In this document: positions 27,579-36,519 of the stretch, piece by piece | How the letters are laid out: every line of letters begins with the position of its first letter | Numbering within the stretch: the stretch's first letter is position 1 | Made by a program: the position numbers and the translations under genes | Source of the DNA: Streptomyces chromofuscus | Lineage (GTDB): Bacteria; Actinomycetota; Actinomycetes; Streptomycetales; Streptomycetaceae | Reading direction: 5' to 3' | NCBI RefSeq assembly: GCF_015160875.1 | Contig: NZ_CP063374.1 | Coordinates: forward strand, 1-64,000 | Length of the DNA stretch: 64,000 bases | The notes under the pieces: model-generated | Told to the model about the DNA's origin: nothing | Seen by the model: the letters and a program-made list of their open reading frames with translations, nothing else | The model's database searches: none

Positions 27579-28292
27579 ATGTGCGCTTTCGAGACCCTCT
27601 GGGGTGCTCGCGTCAGGCCCCGTGGCTTGAGGCTGCGCAGGACGTCCCCTTTCGAGGACTCTCCTGCGGTACGGCCTTTCCCCGTCCGGTACGGGCGGCG
27701 GGTGGCTCCTGGCTGGTGGTGGTCGTCGACGACCGGGCGGCTGGTGGCGTACGGGTCCGGTGTCATGCGGACCGAGCTGATGCTGCTGGACCGGGATCCG
27801 GCGGTGGTGGCGCTGGCCTGCCGACCGGTGGAACTGGTGTGGCGTGAGGACGGCAAGGCTGTCGGTCATGCGCCGCAGCTGATGGCCAGGCTGCAGGACG
27901 GCAGCGGCCTGTTGCTCGACTGCGCGGGACGCAGCGGGCCCTCTGCCCGGCTGGCGGAGCGGGCACGGGTTGTGGCGGCGGCCGCCAAGGCAGCGGGCTG
28001 GTCCTACCGGCTTGCGGGGCCGCCGGATCCGGTGCTGGTGGCCAACGTGCGGTGGCTGGCGGGTTACCGGCATCCCCGGTACGCCGCAGGGCCGTGGATG
28101 CCGGCTCTGCTGGAGGCCTTCGGCAGTCTGCGGCCGGCGGTGGAGGGGGTGCGTGAGCTGGGTGACCCGATCGCCGTGTGGCCGGCGGTCTTTCACGCGC
28201 TGTGGAGCGGTGTGCTGCGGGTGCGGCTGGACGAACCGCTGCACGAGCGTGCCCTCATCTCGGTCGCACGGCAGGAGGCCGAAGCGGCGTGA
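27579..28292 (+). CDS. TnsA-like heteromeric transposase endonuclease subunit
   Basis: The 237-residue protein matches the TnsA-like group found with Streptomyces transposition genes: VRYGRRVAPGWWW, then ELMLLDRDPAVVALACRPVE, a HAPQLMARLQDGSGLLLDC strand pair and the late NVRWLAGYRHPR. In Tn7, TnsA cuts the 5' ends of the transposon using a Glu, an Asp and a Lys. The Glu in TELMLLDRD is present, but the position that is usually Asp in a PD-x-F type motif is Gln here (HAPQL), so catalysis may be altered. The start at 27579 has no strong ribosome-binding site and may be further in. The stop overlaps the start of tnsB. Confidence 0.75.
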   Translation: MCAFETLWGARVRPRGLRLRRTSPFEDSPAVRPFPVRYGRRVAPGWWWSSTTGRLVAYGSGVMRTELMLLDRDPAVVALACRPVELVWREDGKAVGHAPQLMARLQDGSGLLLDCAGRSGPSARLAERARVVAAAAKAAGWSYRLAGPPDPVLVANVRWLAGYRHPRYAAGPWMPALLEAFGSLRPAVEGVRELGDPIAVWPAVFHALWSGVLRVRLDEPLHERALISVARQEAEAA

Positions 28293-30538
28293 CACAGGCG
28301 GTTGTCGAGGTCGGGGCGCGCCTTCGCTACGACGGACGGGTATGGACGCTCGCCGTGCTGGAAGGCGCCCAGGCCACGCTGGTGAGTGACGAGGGCGCCT
28401 CGGCGGTGGTGCTGCTGCCCTACCTGTTCGCCGATCCGTCCTTCGAGGTGGAAGGCGGACCGGCGCCGGGCAGGGTGCCGCCGTTCGGGCTGCTGGAGGC
28501 GCTGCCGGAACAGGTGCGGGAGCGGGCTCTGGCGTGGCAGCGGCATGTGCGGGAGGTGGAGACCGGCTTCCCTGACACGGTCGGGCAGGGCGCCCCGCGT
28601 GAGCAGTTCGATCCGGCCACGCGGAGCCTGGCGCAGCGCGAGCGGGCGAAGGCCGAGGAGCTGACGGCGGCGGGCTGGGCGGCAAGTGCGGCGACGGTGC
28701 GCCGGATGCGGGCGCGCTACCGCAGCGAGGGCTTGTGGGGGCTGGTCGACGGCCGGGCGGTGCGGGAGCGATCCGCGGTGGGGCGGGCCGATGAACGGGT
28801 GGTCGCGGCAGTCAGGACAGTGCTGGAGGGGCAGCGGGAGCGGTCGACGGGCACGCTGGTGCGGCTGCGCCGCCGGGTGGGGTGGCTGCTGGAGGAGGAG
28901 TACGGCCCTGGGGTGGTGGCGCTGCCGCCGGCGTCGACGTTCAACCGGCTGGTGCACGCGGTGGCCGACGGACAGGGGCTTTTGGGGACGGCGGCGCAGC
29001 GGCGATGGCATGCGTCGCGGCCGGCGCCTCCGTTCACGCCGACGGTGGCACTGCGCCCGGGTGAGCTGGTGATGCTGGACAGCACGCCGCTGGACGTTAT
29101 GGCGGTGCTGGACCACGGTGTGACCGGCCGTCTTGAACTATGCATCGCGCTGGACGTGGCGACGCGCAGCATCTGCGCCGCGGTGCTGCGGCCGGTGGGC
29201 ACGACGTCGGTGGACGCGGCGATGCTGCTGGCGCAGATGGTGGTACCGACAGTGATGCGGCCGGGCTGGGATGCGGCGCTGTCCATGCAGCGGTCCGTCA
29301 TCCCCTATGAGCGGCTGATCGCGTTGGACGCACGGCTGGAGCAGGCGGCTGCCCGGCCGGTGATCATGCCGGAGACGGTGGTCGTGGACCAGGGCCGGGT
29401 GTACGTGTCGGCGTCGTTCATCTCCGCGTGCGAAAGCCTGGGGGTGTCGGTGCAGCCGGTGCCGCCGGCGAACGGCCCGGCGAAGGGCAATGTGGAGCGG
29501 ACCTTCCGCACGATTGCCGACGGGTTCAGCCAGTACCTGCCGGGCCACACCGGGTCGGACGTCTCCCAGCGGGGCGCGACCGCGGAGCAGGATGCCTGCT
29601 GGAGCCTGGCGCAGCTTCAGGAACTGCTGGACGAGTGGGTCATCTGCGGGTGGCAGGAGCGCCGGCACGAGGCGCTGCGGCACCCGATGATGCCGAAGGT
29701 CGCCGTATCCCCGAACGAGATGTGGGCGGCGCTGGTGGCGGTGACGGGGCATGTACCGGTGCCCTTGTCCGCCGACGACTACGTCGAGCTGCTGCCTCTT
29801 CGGTGGCAGGCCGTCAACGACTACGGCATCCGCTTCGGCTACCGCACCTACGACCACCCCGGCCTGAACCCCTACCGGCGCCGCCGCTCACCGCGGGCGG
29901 ACAAGAACGGCCGCTGGGAGGTCCACCACAACCCCTACGACCCGAACCGGGTGTGGGTGCGCCTGCCCGAGGGATGGCTCGAGGTGCCGTGGGTCCACGC
30001 CGGGGCGGTCAGGCGCCCGTTCACCGCGTTCACCTTCGACCACGTCCGCCGCACCGTCCAGCGCCGGCATGGCCGTGAAGAGCACGAGGCCGCGATCGCC
30101 CAGGTGCTGGATACGCTGCTGCGCCGTGCCAGCCAGGGACTGGGCAGCAGGCGGGAACGGACGGTAGCCGCCCGGGCCCAGGCGGCCGCGCAGATGACCG
30201 ATCCCTCCCCCGCCACCACCGGGCAGCAGTGGCCTGCGCCTCTCGCGCCGGGGGCCTCGTTCGGGCTGCCCGGTTCCTTCACCGTCCCGCTCAAGGATGC
30301 CGACGGCTGGGACACCGACGACAGCCTGGACGACCTCGAGGACAACCAGGACGACGAGGACTACCTTCTCGCCGCCCTCGCCGACGGCCCAGACGCCGCG
30401 ACAGACCACGCGGATGAGGCCGAAGCATCCGAGCCGACGGCCGAAACGGCCCGGGACCAGGCCGCTGAGCACACGCCGGCCGCCGGGGCGGGCGGCATGC
30501 GCATCTACGACCCGTACCAGGAGGCCCAGGCATGGTGA
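28289..30538 (+). CDS. TnsB/Mu-type DDE transposase
   Basis: The 749-residue transposase has an N-terminal DNA-binding part (helix-turn-helix around AASAATVRRMRARY), an integrase core with the triad Asp264 (VMLDSTPLDV), Asp367 (VVVDQGRVY) and Glu403 (AKGNVERTF), the D-35-E spacing of the family, and a Mu C-terminal beta-barrel (about 520-600; GYRTYDHPGLNPYRRR). The acidic C-terminal tail (DDSLDDLEDNQDDEDYLL) and last residues probably contact the ATPase, as the TnsB tail does in Tn7. The GTG start overlaps the tnsA-like stop, so the two subunits are made together. Confidence 0.92.
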   Translation: MTQAVVEVGARLRYDGRVWTLAVLEGAQATLVSDEGASAVVLLPYLFADPSFEVEGGPAPGRVPPFGLLEALPEQVRERALAWQRHVREVETGFPDTVGQGAPREQFDPATRSLAQRERAKAEELTAAGWAASAATVRRMRARYRSEGLWGLVDGRAVRERSAVGRADERVVAAVRTVLEGQRERSTGTLVRLRRRVGWLLEEEYGPGVVALPPASTFNRLVHAVADGQGLLGTAAQRRWHASRPAPPFTPTVALRPGELVMLDSTPLDVMAVLDHGVTGRLELCIALDVATRSICAAVLRPVGTTSVDAAMLLAQMVVPTVMRPGWDAALSMQRSVIPYERLIALDARLEQAAARPVIMPETVVVDQGRVYVSASFISACESLGVSVQPVPPANGPAKGNVERTFRTIADGFSQYLPGHTGSDVSQRGATAEQDACWSLAQLQELLDEWVICGWQERRHEALRHPMMPKVAVSPNEMWAALVAVTGHVPVPLSADDYVELLPLRWQAVNDYGIRFGYRTYDHPGLNPYRRRRSPRADKNGRWEVHHNPYDPNRVWVRLPEGWLEVPWVHAGAVRRPFTAFTFDHVRRTVQRRHGREEHEAAIAQVLDTLLRRASQGLGSRRERTVAARAQAAAQMTDPSPATTGQQWPAPLAPGASFGLPGSFTVPLKDADGWDTDDSLDDLEDNQDDEDYLLAALADGPDAATDHADEAEASEPTAETARDQAAEHTPAAGAGGMRIYDPYQEAQAW

Positions 30539-31560
30539 CAGCGGCCCAGCCCGCTACCACGAGCACGTTCAGTCCGCTGACCACGTGGGACGGATGGCAG
30601 AAGTTCGTCGACACACCCCACGCACCGGCACGGGACACCAGCGACCAGGAATGGAAACTGGAGCAGCGGGAGGACTACCACGCACGGTTCGTGGTGCTGA
30701 AGACCCCCGCCATGGACACCATCTCCACCGCGGTACGCCGCCTGCTGCTGCTCAACCGCGGCCAGCAGGGCGGAGCCAGACGCGGCCTGATCATCTCCGG
30801 ACCGGCCACCACCGGGAAGACCACCGCCATGCAGCAGCTCGGGCGCACCGTCGAACTCGCCGACCGGCGCCGCCACCCCAACCAGGACGGGCGTCTTCCG
30901 GTGCTGTTCATCACCGTGCCGCCGTCCTCCACCCCGAAGATGCTCATCAGCGAGTTCGCCCGCTTCCTCGGCCTGCCCGCCCTGGAGAGGATGAACCAGA
31001 TCCAGATCACCAACGCCGTGTGCGAGCTGCTGTGCGAGCTGAGCACCCAGCTGGTCCTGGTCGACGACGTACACCTGATGGACACCCGCAGCCGGGCCGG
31101 CGCCGAGACCTCCGACCAGCTGAAGTACCTCGGCGAGCGGATCCCGGCCACCTTCGTCTACTCCGGCATCGACGTCGAATCCTCGCCCCTGCTGACCGGA
31201 GTGCGCGGCTCCCAGCTCGCCGGCCGCTTCAAAATCGTGCGCAACCAGCCCCTGCGCTACGGCAGCGCAGCCGACAAGCAGATCTGGCACGACCTGGTAC
31301 ACAGCATGGACAGCGCCCTGCGACTGCGCCACCACCGGCCCGGCACCCTGCTCACGCACGCCGCCTACCTCCACGCCCGCACCGGCGGCCGCATGGGCAG
31401 CCTCTCCCACCTCATCCGCGAAGCCGCCCTCGTCTCCCTGCTGGACGGCACCGAGAAAATCACCAAGAAACTGCTCGAACAGATCGAACTCGACACCGCC
31501 GCCGAACAACGGGCCCGGGCACCACACCGCCGCCGGACGCCCTCGCAACGTCGGCCCTGA
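30532..31560 (+). CDS. TnsC/TniB-type AAA ATPase
   Basis: The 342-residue AAA protein has Walker A GPATTGKT (90-97) and Walker B LVLVDDVHLM (about 174-182) and then a sensor-like FVYSGIDVE. In Tn7-like systems this ATPase forms filaments on the target DNA and passes the TniQ-selected site to the transposase. The ATG overlaps the last 7 nt of tnsB, so translation is coupled. There is a 97-bp gap to the second TniQ gene. Confidence 0.9.
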   Translation: MVTAAQPATTSTFSPLTTWDGWQKFVDTPHAPARDTSDQEWKLEQREDYHARFVVLKTPAMDTISTAVRRLLLLNRGQQGGARRGLIISGPATTGKTTAMQQLGRTVELADRRRHPNQDGRLPVLFITVPPSSTPKMLISEFARFLGLPALERMNQIQITNAVCELLCELSTQLVLVDDVHLMDTRSRAGAETSDQLKYLGERIPATFVYSGIDVESSPLLTGVRGSQLAGRFKIVRNQPLRYGSAADKQIWHDLVHSMDSALRLRHHRPGTLLTHAAYLHARTGGRMGSLSHLIREAALVSLLDGTEKITKKLLEQIELDTAAEQRARAPHRRRTPSQRRP

Positions 31561-31657
31561 CCGACGGCGTCCGCCTCAACCGTCCGCCCCGCCCCCCGTT
31601 TGGCCCACCGCCCCGGCCGGCGCATCCGGGCCCGCCAGGAACGGCCTCTGCTGCCTC

Positions 31658-34600
31658 ATGCACGACTTTCTTCCACCCCAGCCGCAGCCGCCTCGGACAG
31701 CAGCGGCACGTCCGGGGCCGGTACGGCTCGCGCCACTGCAGGGCGAGACGAACCTGTCGTACCTGGACCGCCTGGCCGACCGCTACCGGCTCGGCGTCAG
31801 AGACCTCATCCCCGCCCTCCTCCAGACCGGCGGAGGCCTGTTCAAGGGCTACCGCACAGACGGCGAGGTCTACCTCAACACCGAAGCCCGCGCCCGCATC
31901 TCCGCGTTCAGCCGCGTGCCCGAAGAGATCCTTGGGCGGGCCCTGCCCGCCTGGACCGCCCAGGAACCCCTCTCGCCGGACGGGGCGGGCGCGGCCGGGC
32001 GGTTCCGCTTCGGGAGCGTAGTGCCCACCGCGGGGGAAGGCTGCCGGCTGTGCACGGCCGCACGCACCGGACGGACCAAGCCCGCACGGCTGTACCTGAA
32101 ACCGCACACCCGGATCTGCCCGCGTCATGGGCGCTGGATGCTCGGCACCCACTGGATCGACGGCGGGCCGGCCGACACCGAACAGGTCGACCTGGCAGGG
32201 CTGCCGGAGATGGTCACGGCGCACCGGCGGCATCTGGATCTGCTGCGCCATCGGCCGGACACCGCCCGCGCGTTCGAGGTCGCGCACGCCGTGGCCGTCT
32301 CCTGGTGGGCCCAGCCGTGGCCCGACGAAGAGCAGTGGCCGCGCCGGGCACGCCAGCTCACGCCGCCGGGCACCGATCCCGGCTGGTGGCGGCTGCTGGC
32401 CAGAGACGCGGTCACCTACCCCGAGACCGTCGCCCTTACCTCCCTCCTCACCGACGAACGCACCAGACAGCAGCTGCTCGCCGACACTGGCGGACATCTG
32501 CCCCACACGCTTGCCCACACTCCGGCCCTGGTCGCCCAGTTGGCGCGGGCCACGAAGCGGCCATGGCTTGCCGAACGGATCGCCTCGACCTCGGCCGGTC
32601 CTTTGCTGCTCTGGGCGCAGCACTGCGCACGGGACGACGCAGACCCAGCCGTCGCCGACCGGCTGTGGACACTGCACATGGCGCACCGGCCCCGCCCCAT
32701 CGCCCGCGAACTCACCGCCTACCGCAACGCCGCACAGCAGCCGGAGAAGACGGCGCTGCACCTGGGGCTCCGGCACACCTCGGACCAGGCCTTCACCACC
32801 GGTCTGGCGCACGCCCGTGCCTACGCCGCCGTCCACGGCAACCTCGCCGCACCGATCCACAGCCGCTTCAACGGCTTTACCCTGGGCCGGTGGCTGTCGA
32901 ATAACCGGAAATTCGCCGCGATGCCGCCCGAACACGTCGCCGCGCTGGAGGCGCTGGATCCGTGGTGGCGGCCGCCGTGGACAGTGATGTGGCAGCGCTT
33001 CTACTACCAGGCCCGCGACCACACCCGCGCCCGCGGTCCCCTGCGCCCCGAACACGGCTTCCCCACCACCAGCTTCGGCCTGGGCGAATGGCTCTACAAC
33101 CAGTGCACCGGCTACGACGACCTGCACCCCGCACAACAGCGCCTCCTGGCCGACATCGGACTCACCCCCGAGGCGGTACAGGCGGCCCGGCCCCGCCGCA
33201 AGCACATGGCCACCCACTTCCAGCGCGCCCTCGCCTGCGCCCGCGCCTTTGCCAGCGCCCACGGCACGCTGGTGACCGCGACCACCGACACCGTCCAGGA
33301 CGGACTGAAGCTGGGACAGTGGCTGGCCAACCAGCGCAGTAAAGACCGCGCCTACCAGAACCGCCACGGCACCCCCTCGCCCCGGGCGCTGGCGCTGTCG
33401 GCGATCGACCCGTGGTGGAACCCGCCCTGGACGCTGGAATGGCAGCGCTCCTGGCACCAGGCACGCACCCACGTCCAAGACGGTCACGTCCTGGACGCCG
33501 CGGCCGGGTTCCCCGGCACCAGCAGCGCGCTGGCCACGTGGCTGACCACCCAGTGCGCCCAGTACGACACCCTCCAGCCCGACCAGCAGGACCTCCTCGC
33601 CCACATCGGGCTGACCGCGGACCGGGCCCGCGGCGCCGCCGCACGGCCCGCCGAGCGCGAGGCCGACTTCGCCGTCGGTCTCGGATACGCCCACTCCTAC
33701 CACGCGACGCACCGAACCCTCGCTGCCGCGATCGACACCGTCCACGACGGATTCCAGCTCGGGCGGTGGCTGCGCCGGCAACGCCAGCACGCCCGTACCG
33801 ACGCCCACCGGGGCGGGCCTCCCTCTGCCGCGGCGAAAGCGCTGGACAGGATCGATCCCTGGTGGTGCCCGCCCTGGAGCCTGGCATGGCAACGCGCCTG
33901 GCAGCACATCCACGACCAGATCAAGGCCGGCCACCACCTCGACGCCGACCACCACTTCCGCAGCTTCGCCCCCGCCCAGCGCACCTGGCTACGCACACAA
34001 CGCAACCACTACGACAACCTCCACCCCGACCAACAGCGCCTCCTCGCCGGCATCGGCCTCACCAGCGAAACCGCCCACACCCGGCCCCTCAACCCCTACG
34101 CCGAAACCGCGCTCGCGCACGCCCGCGCCTACGCCGCCGCCCACCACACCCTGGCCGTGGCCTACTCCACCGTCCACGACGGCTTCCCCCTCGGCCGCTG
34201 GCTCAACGACCAACGCCAACAAGCCCGACGCGACACCACGCCCAACGCCCGCCACCAAGCCCTCACCACGATCGACCCCTGGTGGAACCCACCCTGGGAC
34301 CTGGCCTGGCAACGCGCCTACACCCGCGCCCGCACCACACAAACCCGCCCCACCGGCTTGCCGGCCGACGTACGCACCTGGATCAGAGCACAACACACCG
34401 CCTGGACCCACCTACGCCCGCAACAGCAACAACTCCTGACCGACCTGGGCATCGCCCCCGCCGGCCGCCGCCGGACCAGCCGCGTCTACCCCACGAGTCC
34501 CGGACTCGCCCACGCCCGCGCCTACGCCGCCGTCCACGGCCACCTCGCCTGCAGTAAAGACACCCGCCACGACGGTTTCGCCCTTGGCGACTGGCTGACA

Positions 34601-34858
34601 CAAAAACGCCGCGCCGCCCGACAAGGCCGCCTCTCCCCCACCACCACCCAGGTCCTCGAAAACCTGGACCCCTGGTGGTGCCCGCCCTGGCCCCACACCT
34701 GGCAACGCACCTACCAACAAGCCAAGTCGCACCACCACACCGGCCAGGACCACTCCCCCACCCTCCAGCGATGGACCGAGCAGCAACGCACCCACTGGAC
34801 CACCCTCCACCCCACCCAGCAACGCCTCCTCACCACCATCGCCATACACCCCGGATAG
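31658..34858 (+). CDS. TniQ protein with five tandem helicase-associated (HA)-like repeats
   Basis: The 1066-residue protein starts with a TniQ domain (about 25-370): ETNLSYLDRLADRYRL, zinc site Cys129-x2-Cys132 and Cys154-x2-His157, then WWRLLARDAVTYPE. From about residue 378 to the end are five repeats of about 115-150 residues, each with LAHARAYAAVHG, a D-G-F-x-LGRWL strand-helix, IDPWWxPPW and a closing LHPxQQRLLxxIG. The GRWLxxxR core is what the HA domain (PF03457) of the ttrA-like helicase shows. TniQ/TnsD proteins select target sites through their C-terminal DNA-binding part, so the repeat array is the likely target-reading part. Confidence 0.85.
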   Translation: MHDFLPPQPQPPRTAAARPGPVRLAPLQGETNLSYLDRLADRYRLGVRDLIPALLQTGGGLFKGYRTDGEVYLNTEARARISAFSRVPEEILGRALPAWTAQEPLSPDGAGAAGRFRFGSVVPTAGEGCRLCTAARTGRTKPARLYLKPHTRICPRHGRWMLGTHWIDGGPADTEQVDLAGLPEMVTAHRRHLDLLRHRPDTARAFEVAHAVAVSWWAQPWPDEEQWPRRARQLTPPGTDPGWWRLLARDAVTYPETVALTSLLTDERTRQQLLADTGGHLPHTLAHTPALVAQLARATKRPWLAERIASTSAGPLLLWAQHCARDDADPAVADRLWTLHMAHRPRPIARELTAYRNAAQQPEKTALHLGLRHTSDQAFTTGLAHARAYAAVHGNLAAPIHSRFNGFTLGRWLSNNRKFAAMPPEHVAALEALDPWWRPPWTVMWQRFYYQARDHTRARGPLRPEHGFPTTSFGLGEWLYNQCTGYDDLHPAQQRLLADIGLTPEAVQAARPRRKHMATHFQRALACARAFASAHGTLVTATTDTVQDGLKLGQWLANQRSKDRAYQNRHGTPSPRALALSAIDPWWNPPWTLEWQRSWHQARTHVQDGHVLDAAAGFPGTSSALATWLTTQCAQYDTLQPDQQDLLAHIGLTADRARGAAARPAEREADFAVGLGYAHSYHATHRTLAAAIDTVHDGFQLGRWLRRQRQHARTDAHRGGPPSAAAKALDRIDPWWCPPWSLAWQRAWQHIHDQIKAGHHLDADHHFRSFAPAQRTWLRTQRNHYDNLHPDQQRLLAGIGLTSETAHTRPLNPYAETALAHARAYAAAHHTLAVAYSTVHDGFPLGRWLNDQRQQARRDTTPNARHQALTTIDPWWNPPWDLAWQRAYTRARTTQTRPTGLPADVRTWIRAQHTAWTHLRPQQQQLLTDLGIAPAGRRRTSRVYPTSPGLAHARAYAAVHGHLACSKDTRHDGFALGDWLTQKRRAARQGRLSPTTTQVLENLDPWWCPPWPHTWQRTYQQAKSHHHTGQDHSPTLQRWTEQQRTHWTTLHPTQQRLLTTIAIHPG

Positions 34859-35031
34859 AACCGATGACGTTGGAGGGCCTCCGCAACCAAATTGTCCGCT
34901 CGGGGTCTGCACCCTCCCCGCCGCGTGGCGGCACGGCTGAGACAATTAAGAGCGTGCCTGGCAGCGAAAGCACGTGTGCCAGTGAGGCGCGGCCGCGGCA
35001 GGCCGTCGGTCGCTGCCTGCAGAGGAGACCG
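34859..35031. terminator. Convergent spacer with a likely terminator
   Basis: A CCGCC-GCGT-GGCGG stem (about 34918-34931) lies inside a wider inverted repeat, AATTGTC (34890-34896) and GACAATT (34941-34947). The convergent tniQ2 and gajB genes end on either side. The outer arms could also be the mark of a small inserted element. Confidence 0.45.
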
Positions 35032-36519
35032 TCACGGTGCGTCTCCATAGACGGCGGTGGTCATTCGCTTGGCGCGGGTGAGGGCCACGTAGAGCTTGCG
35101 GTGGTCTTCGCTGTCGGAGCTGAGGCCCTGTCGCAGGGTTTCTCGCTCCGGGCCGGTAAGGCAGACGCCGACGGCGTCCCACTCTCGCCCCTTGGCCTGA
35201 TGGGCGGTCAGGCCGGGGATGAGGCGTGCAGAGGCGTGGAGACGGGCTCTCAGGTTCTCCAGGCGTGCCGTGTGGGTGTGGTTGCGTCGTCTGGGCAGTG
35301 GACGGTCGGTTTCGCTGGCGACGACTGCGTTGAGGGAAGTCCAGATCTCGGCGATACCCGTCGTGCCTGCGAGGTCAGCGAGGACAGCCTGGAGGGGAGA
35401 GCGCAGGCGCTGCGCCGCCTCGTGGTCGATGCCGAGGGTGGTGAGGGCATCACTGTGGAAGGTGGCGTTTTCCCCGAACATCCGCTGGGTGACTTCGCTG
35501 AGCAGGAGAGTGCAGGCTGCTTCGTGAATGTGGCCTGTGGTCGATCCGTAGGCGAGGGGCAAAACATGGGGGCCGGCCTCCCACAGGGGTTTCCATCGCA
35601 GGGCAAGGAGAACGTCCATGTTCTCGGCCTGCCCTTCAGGAAGGGACACGCCCTGACCTGCACGCAACTGATCGGCCAGCAGGGCTTGTTGGGCACTCCT
35701 CCACCGGAAGGAGGTGCGCAAGTCGCGTTGGACGAAGCGGGCATCCTTGACCAGGCCGGGCACTTGTTCAGGGCGGGCGCCACGGAAGCCATACAGGGCC
35801 TGCCACGGATCACCAACCACGGTGACCTCCAGGCCTGCGTCGGCGGCGAGGCGGACCAAGGACAGGTCCAGGGCGTTGGCGTCGAAGATCTCATCGACAA
35901 TCAGCGCCCGGGCGGTCTGGGCGAGGCGGGCGAGCAGGACATCGCGAACGCCGTGAGCGCCCAGGGCCGATTCGAGGAGGTGGCGCGCATCCTGGTGGGT
36001 GCAGTACCCCTCGGCCAGGGCCTCTCTGACGTCCGCGGTGCTGGGTCTATTCGCCTTCCCGGCCCGTCGGACGACCTCGGTGACGACCTGGCCTATTTCC
36101 AAGACCACAGTGGGCTCTCTGTCGGTCCACTGAGTGGATAGCAGCACCCGCCAGTGGTCGATGACGGTGAGGTGACGGTGGCCAGCGGGCCACCGCACGT
36201 GTCCGGTGTGCAGGAGGTGGGTGAGCAGGTCGCACACGATGGTGTCGAGTGTGACGATGCGGTGCGGCCAGGCGAGAGCGTTCGTGCCCCATTGGCTGAG
36301 CACACGATCGCGGAGTTCGGCGGTGGCAGAGCGGGTGAAACTAACCGCGATGACGGCGCGCTGGTCGTTGCCGTTGAAGCGCTGGATACCGAAGCGTTGA
36401 GCCGCCACGGTGGTCTTGCCGGATCCCGGGGCCGCTTCGATGTAGAGGCGGCGGCGCGGTGTTCCGGCCGCGGTCAGTTGTTCATCGGTAAGAGCACCGG
36501 CGGTGTCAGCTCGGGTCAC
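35032..36519 (-). CDS. gajB: Gabija-type UvrD-like helicase GajB
   Basis: The 495-residue protein carries SF1A helicase motifs in order: Walker [21 protein letters not shown] (motif II), [15 protein letters not shown] (motif III), a [13 protein letters not shown] motif V and [10 protein letters not shown] (motif VI). The size is close to that of Gabija GajB. The GTG at 36519 has a GGGGGA box and overlaps the end of gajA by 14 nt; a longer frame from 36591 is possible. GajB senses or activates GajA after phage attack, as known from other Gabija systems; the operon order and the partner support the assignment. Confidence 0.8.
   Translation of the reverse strand: MTRADTAGALTDEQLTAAGTPRRRLYIEAAPGSGKTTVAAQRFGIQRFNGNDQRAVIAVSFTRSATAELRDRVLSQWGTNALAWPHRIVTLDTIVCDLLTHLLHTGHVRWPAGHRHLTVIDHWRVLLSTQWTDREPTVVLEIGQVVTEVVRRAGKANRPSTADVREALAEGYCTHQDARHLLESALGAHGVRDVLLARLAQTARALIVDEIFDANALDLSLVRLAADAGLEVTVVGDPWQALYGFRGARPEQVPGLVKDARFVQRDLRTSFRWRSAQQALLADQLRAGQGVSLPEGQAENMDVLLALRWKPLWEAGPHVLPLAYGSTTGHIHEAACTLLLSEVTQRMFGENATFHSDALTTLGIDHEAAQRLRSPLQAVLADLAGTTGIAEIWTSLNAVVASETDRPLPRRRNHTHTARLENLRARLHASARLIPGLTAHQAKGREWDAVGVCLTGPERETLRQGLSSDSEDHRKLYVALTRAKRMTTAVYGDAP

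Larger units (their letters stand above)
25829..34858 (+). mobile_element. Tn7-like transposition module beside tap-tpg
   Basis: Five same-strand genes form one cassette: tniQ1, a tnsA-like gene, a tnsB-like gene, a tnsC-like gene and tniQ2 with HA-like repeats. Two overlaps (GTGA between tnsA and tnsB; 7 nt between tnsB and tnsC) show tight coupling of the middle three. I could not define the transposon ends; cargo may extend to the right over the Gabija genes. The coordinates cover the genes only. Confidence 0.7.

Noticed and set aside
27200..27630. Short forward frames between tniQ1 and the tnsA-like gene
   Set aside because: Composition changes abruptly along each and none has a ribosome-binding site.
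27474..34947. ATTGTCCGC words near 27474 and 34891 as possible transposon ends
   Set aside because: The match is only nine bases, in direct orientation, and similar TGTCCGC words occur by chance in GC-rich coding DNA; no array of longer repeats was seen.
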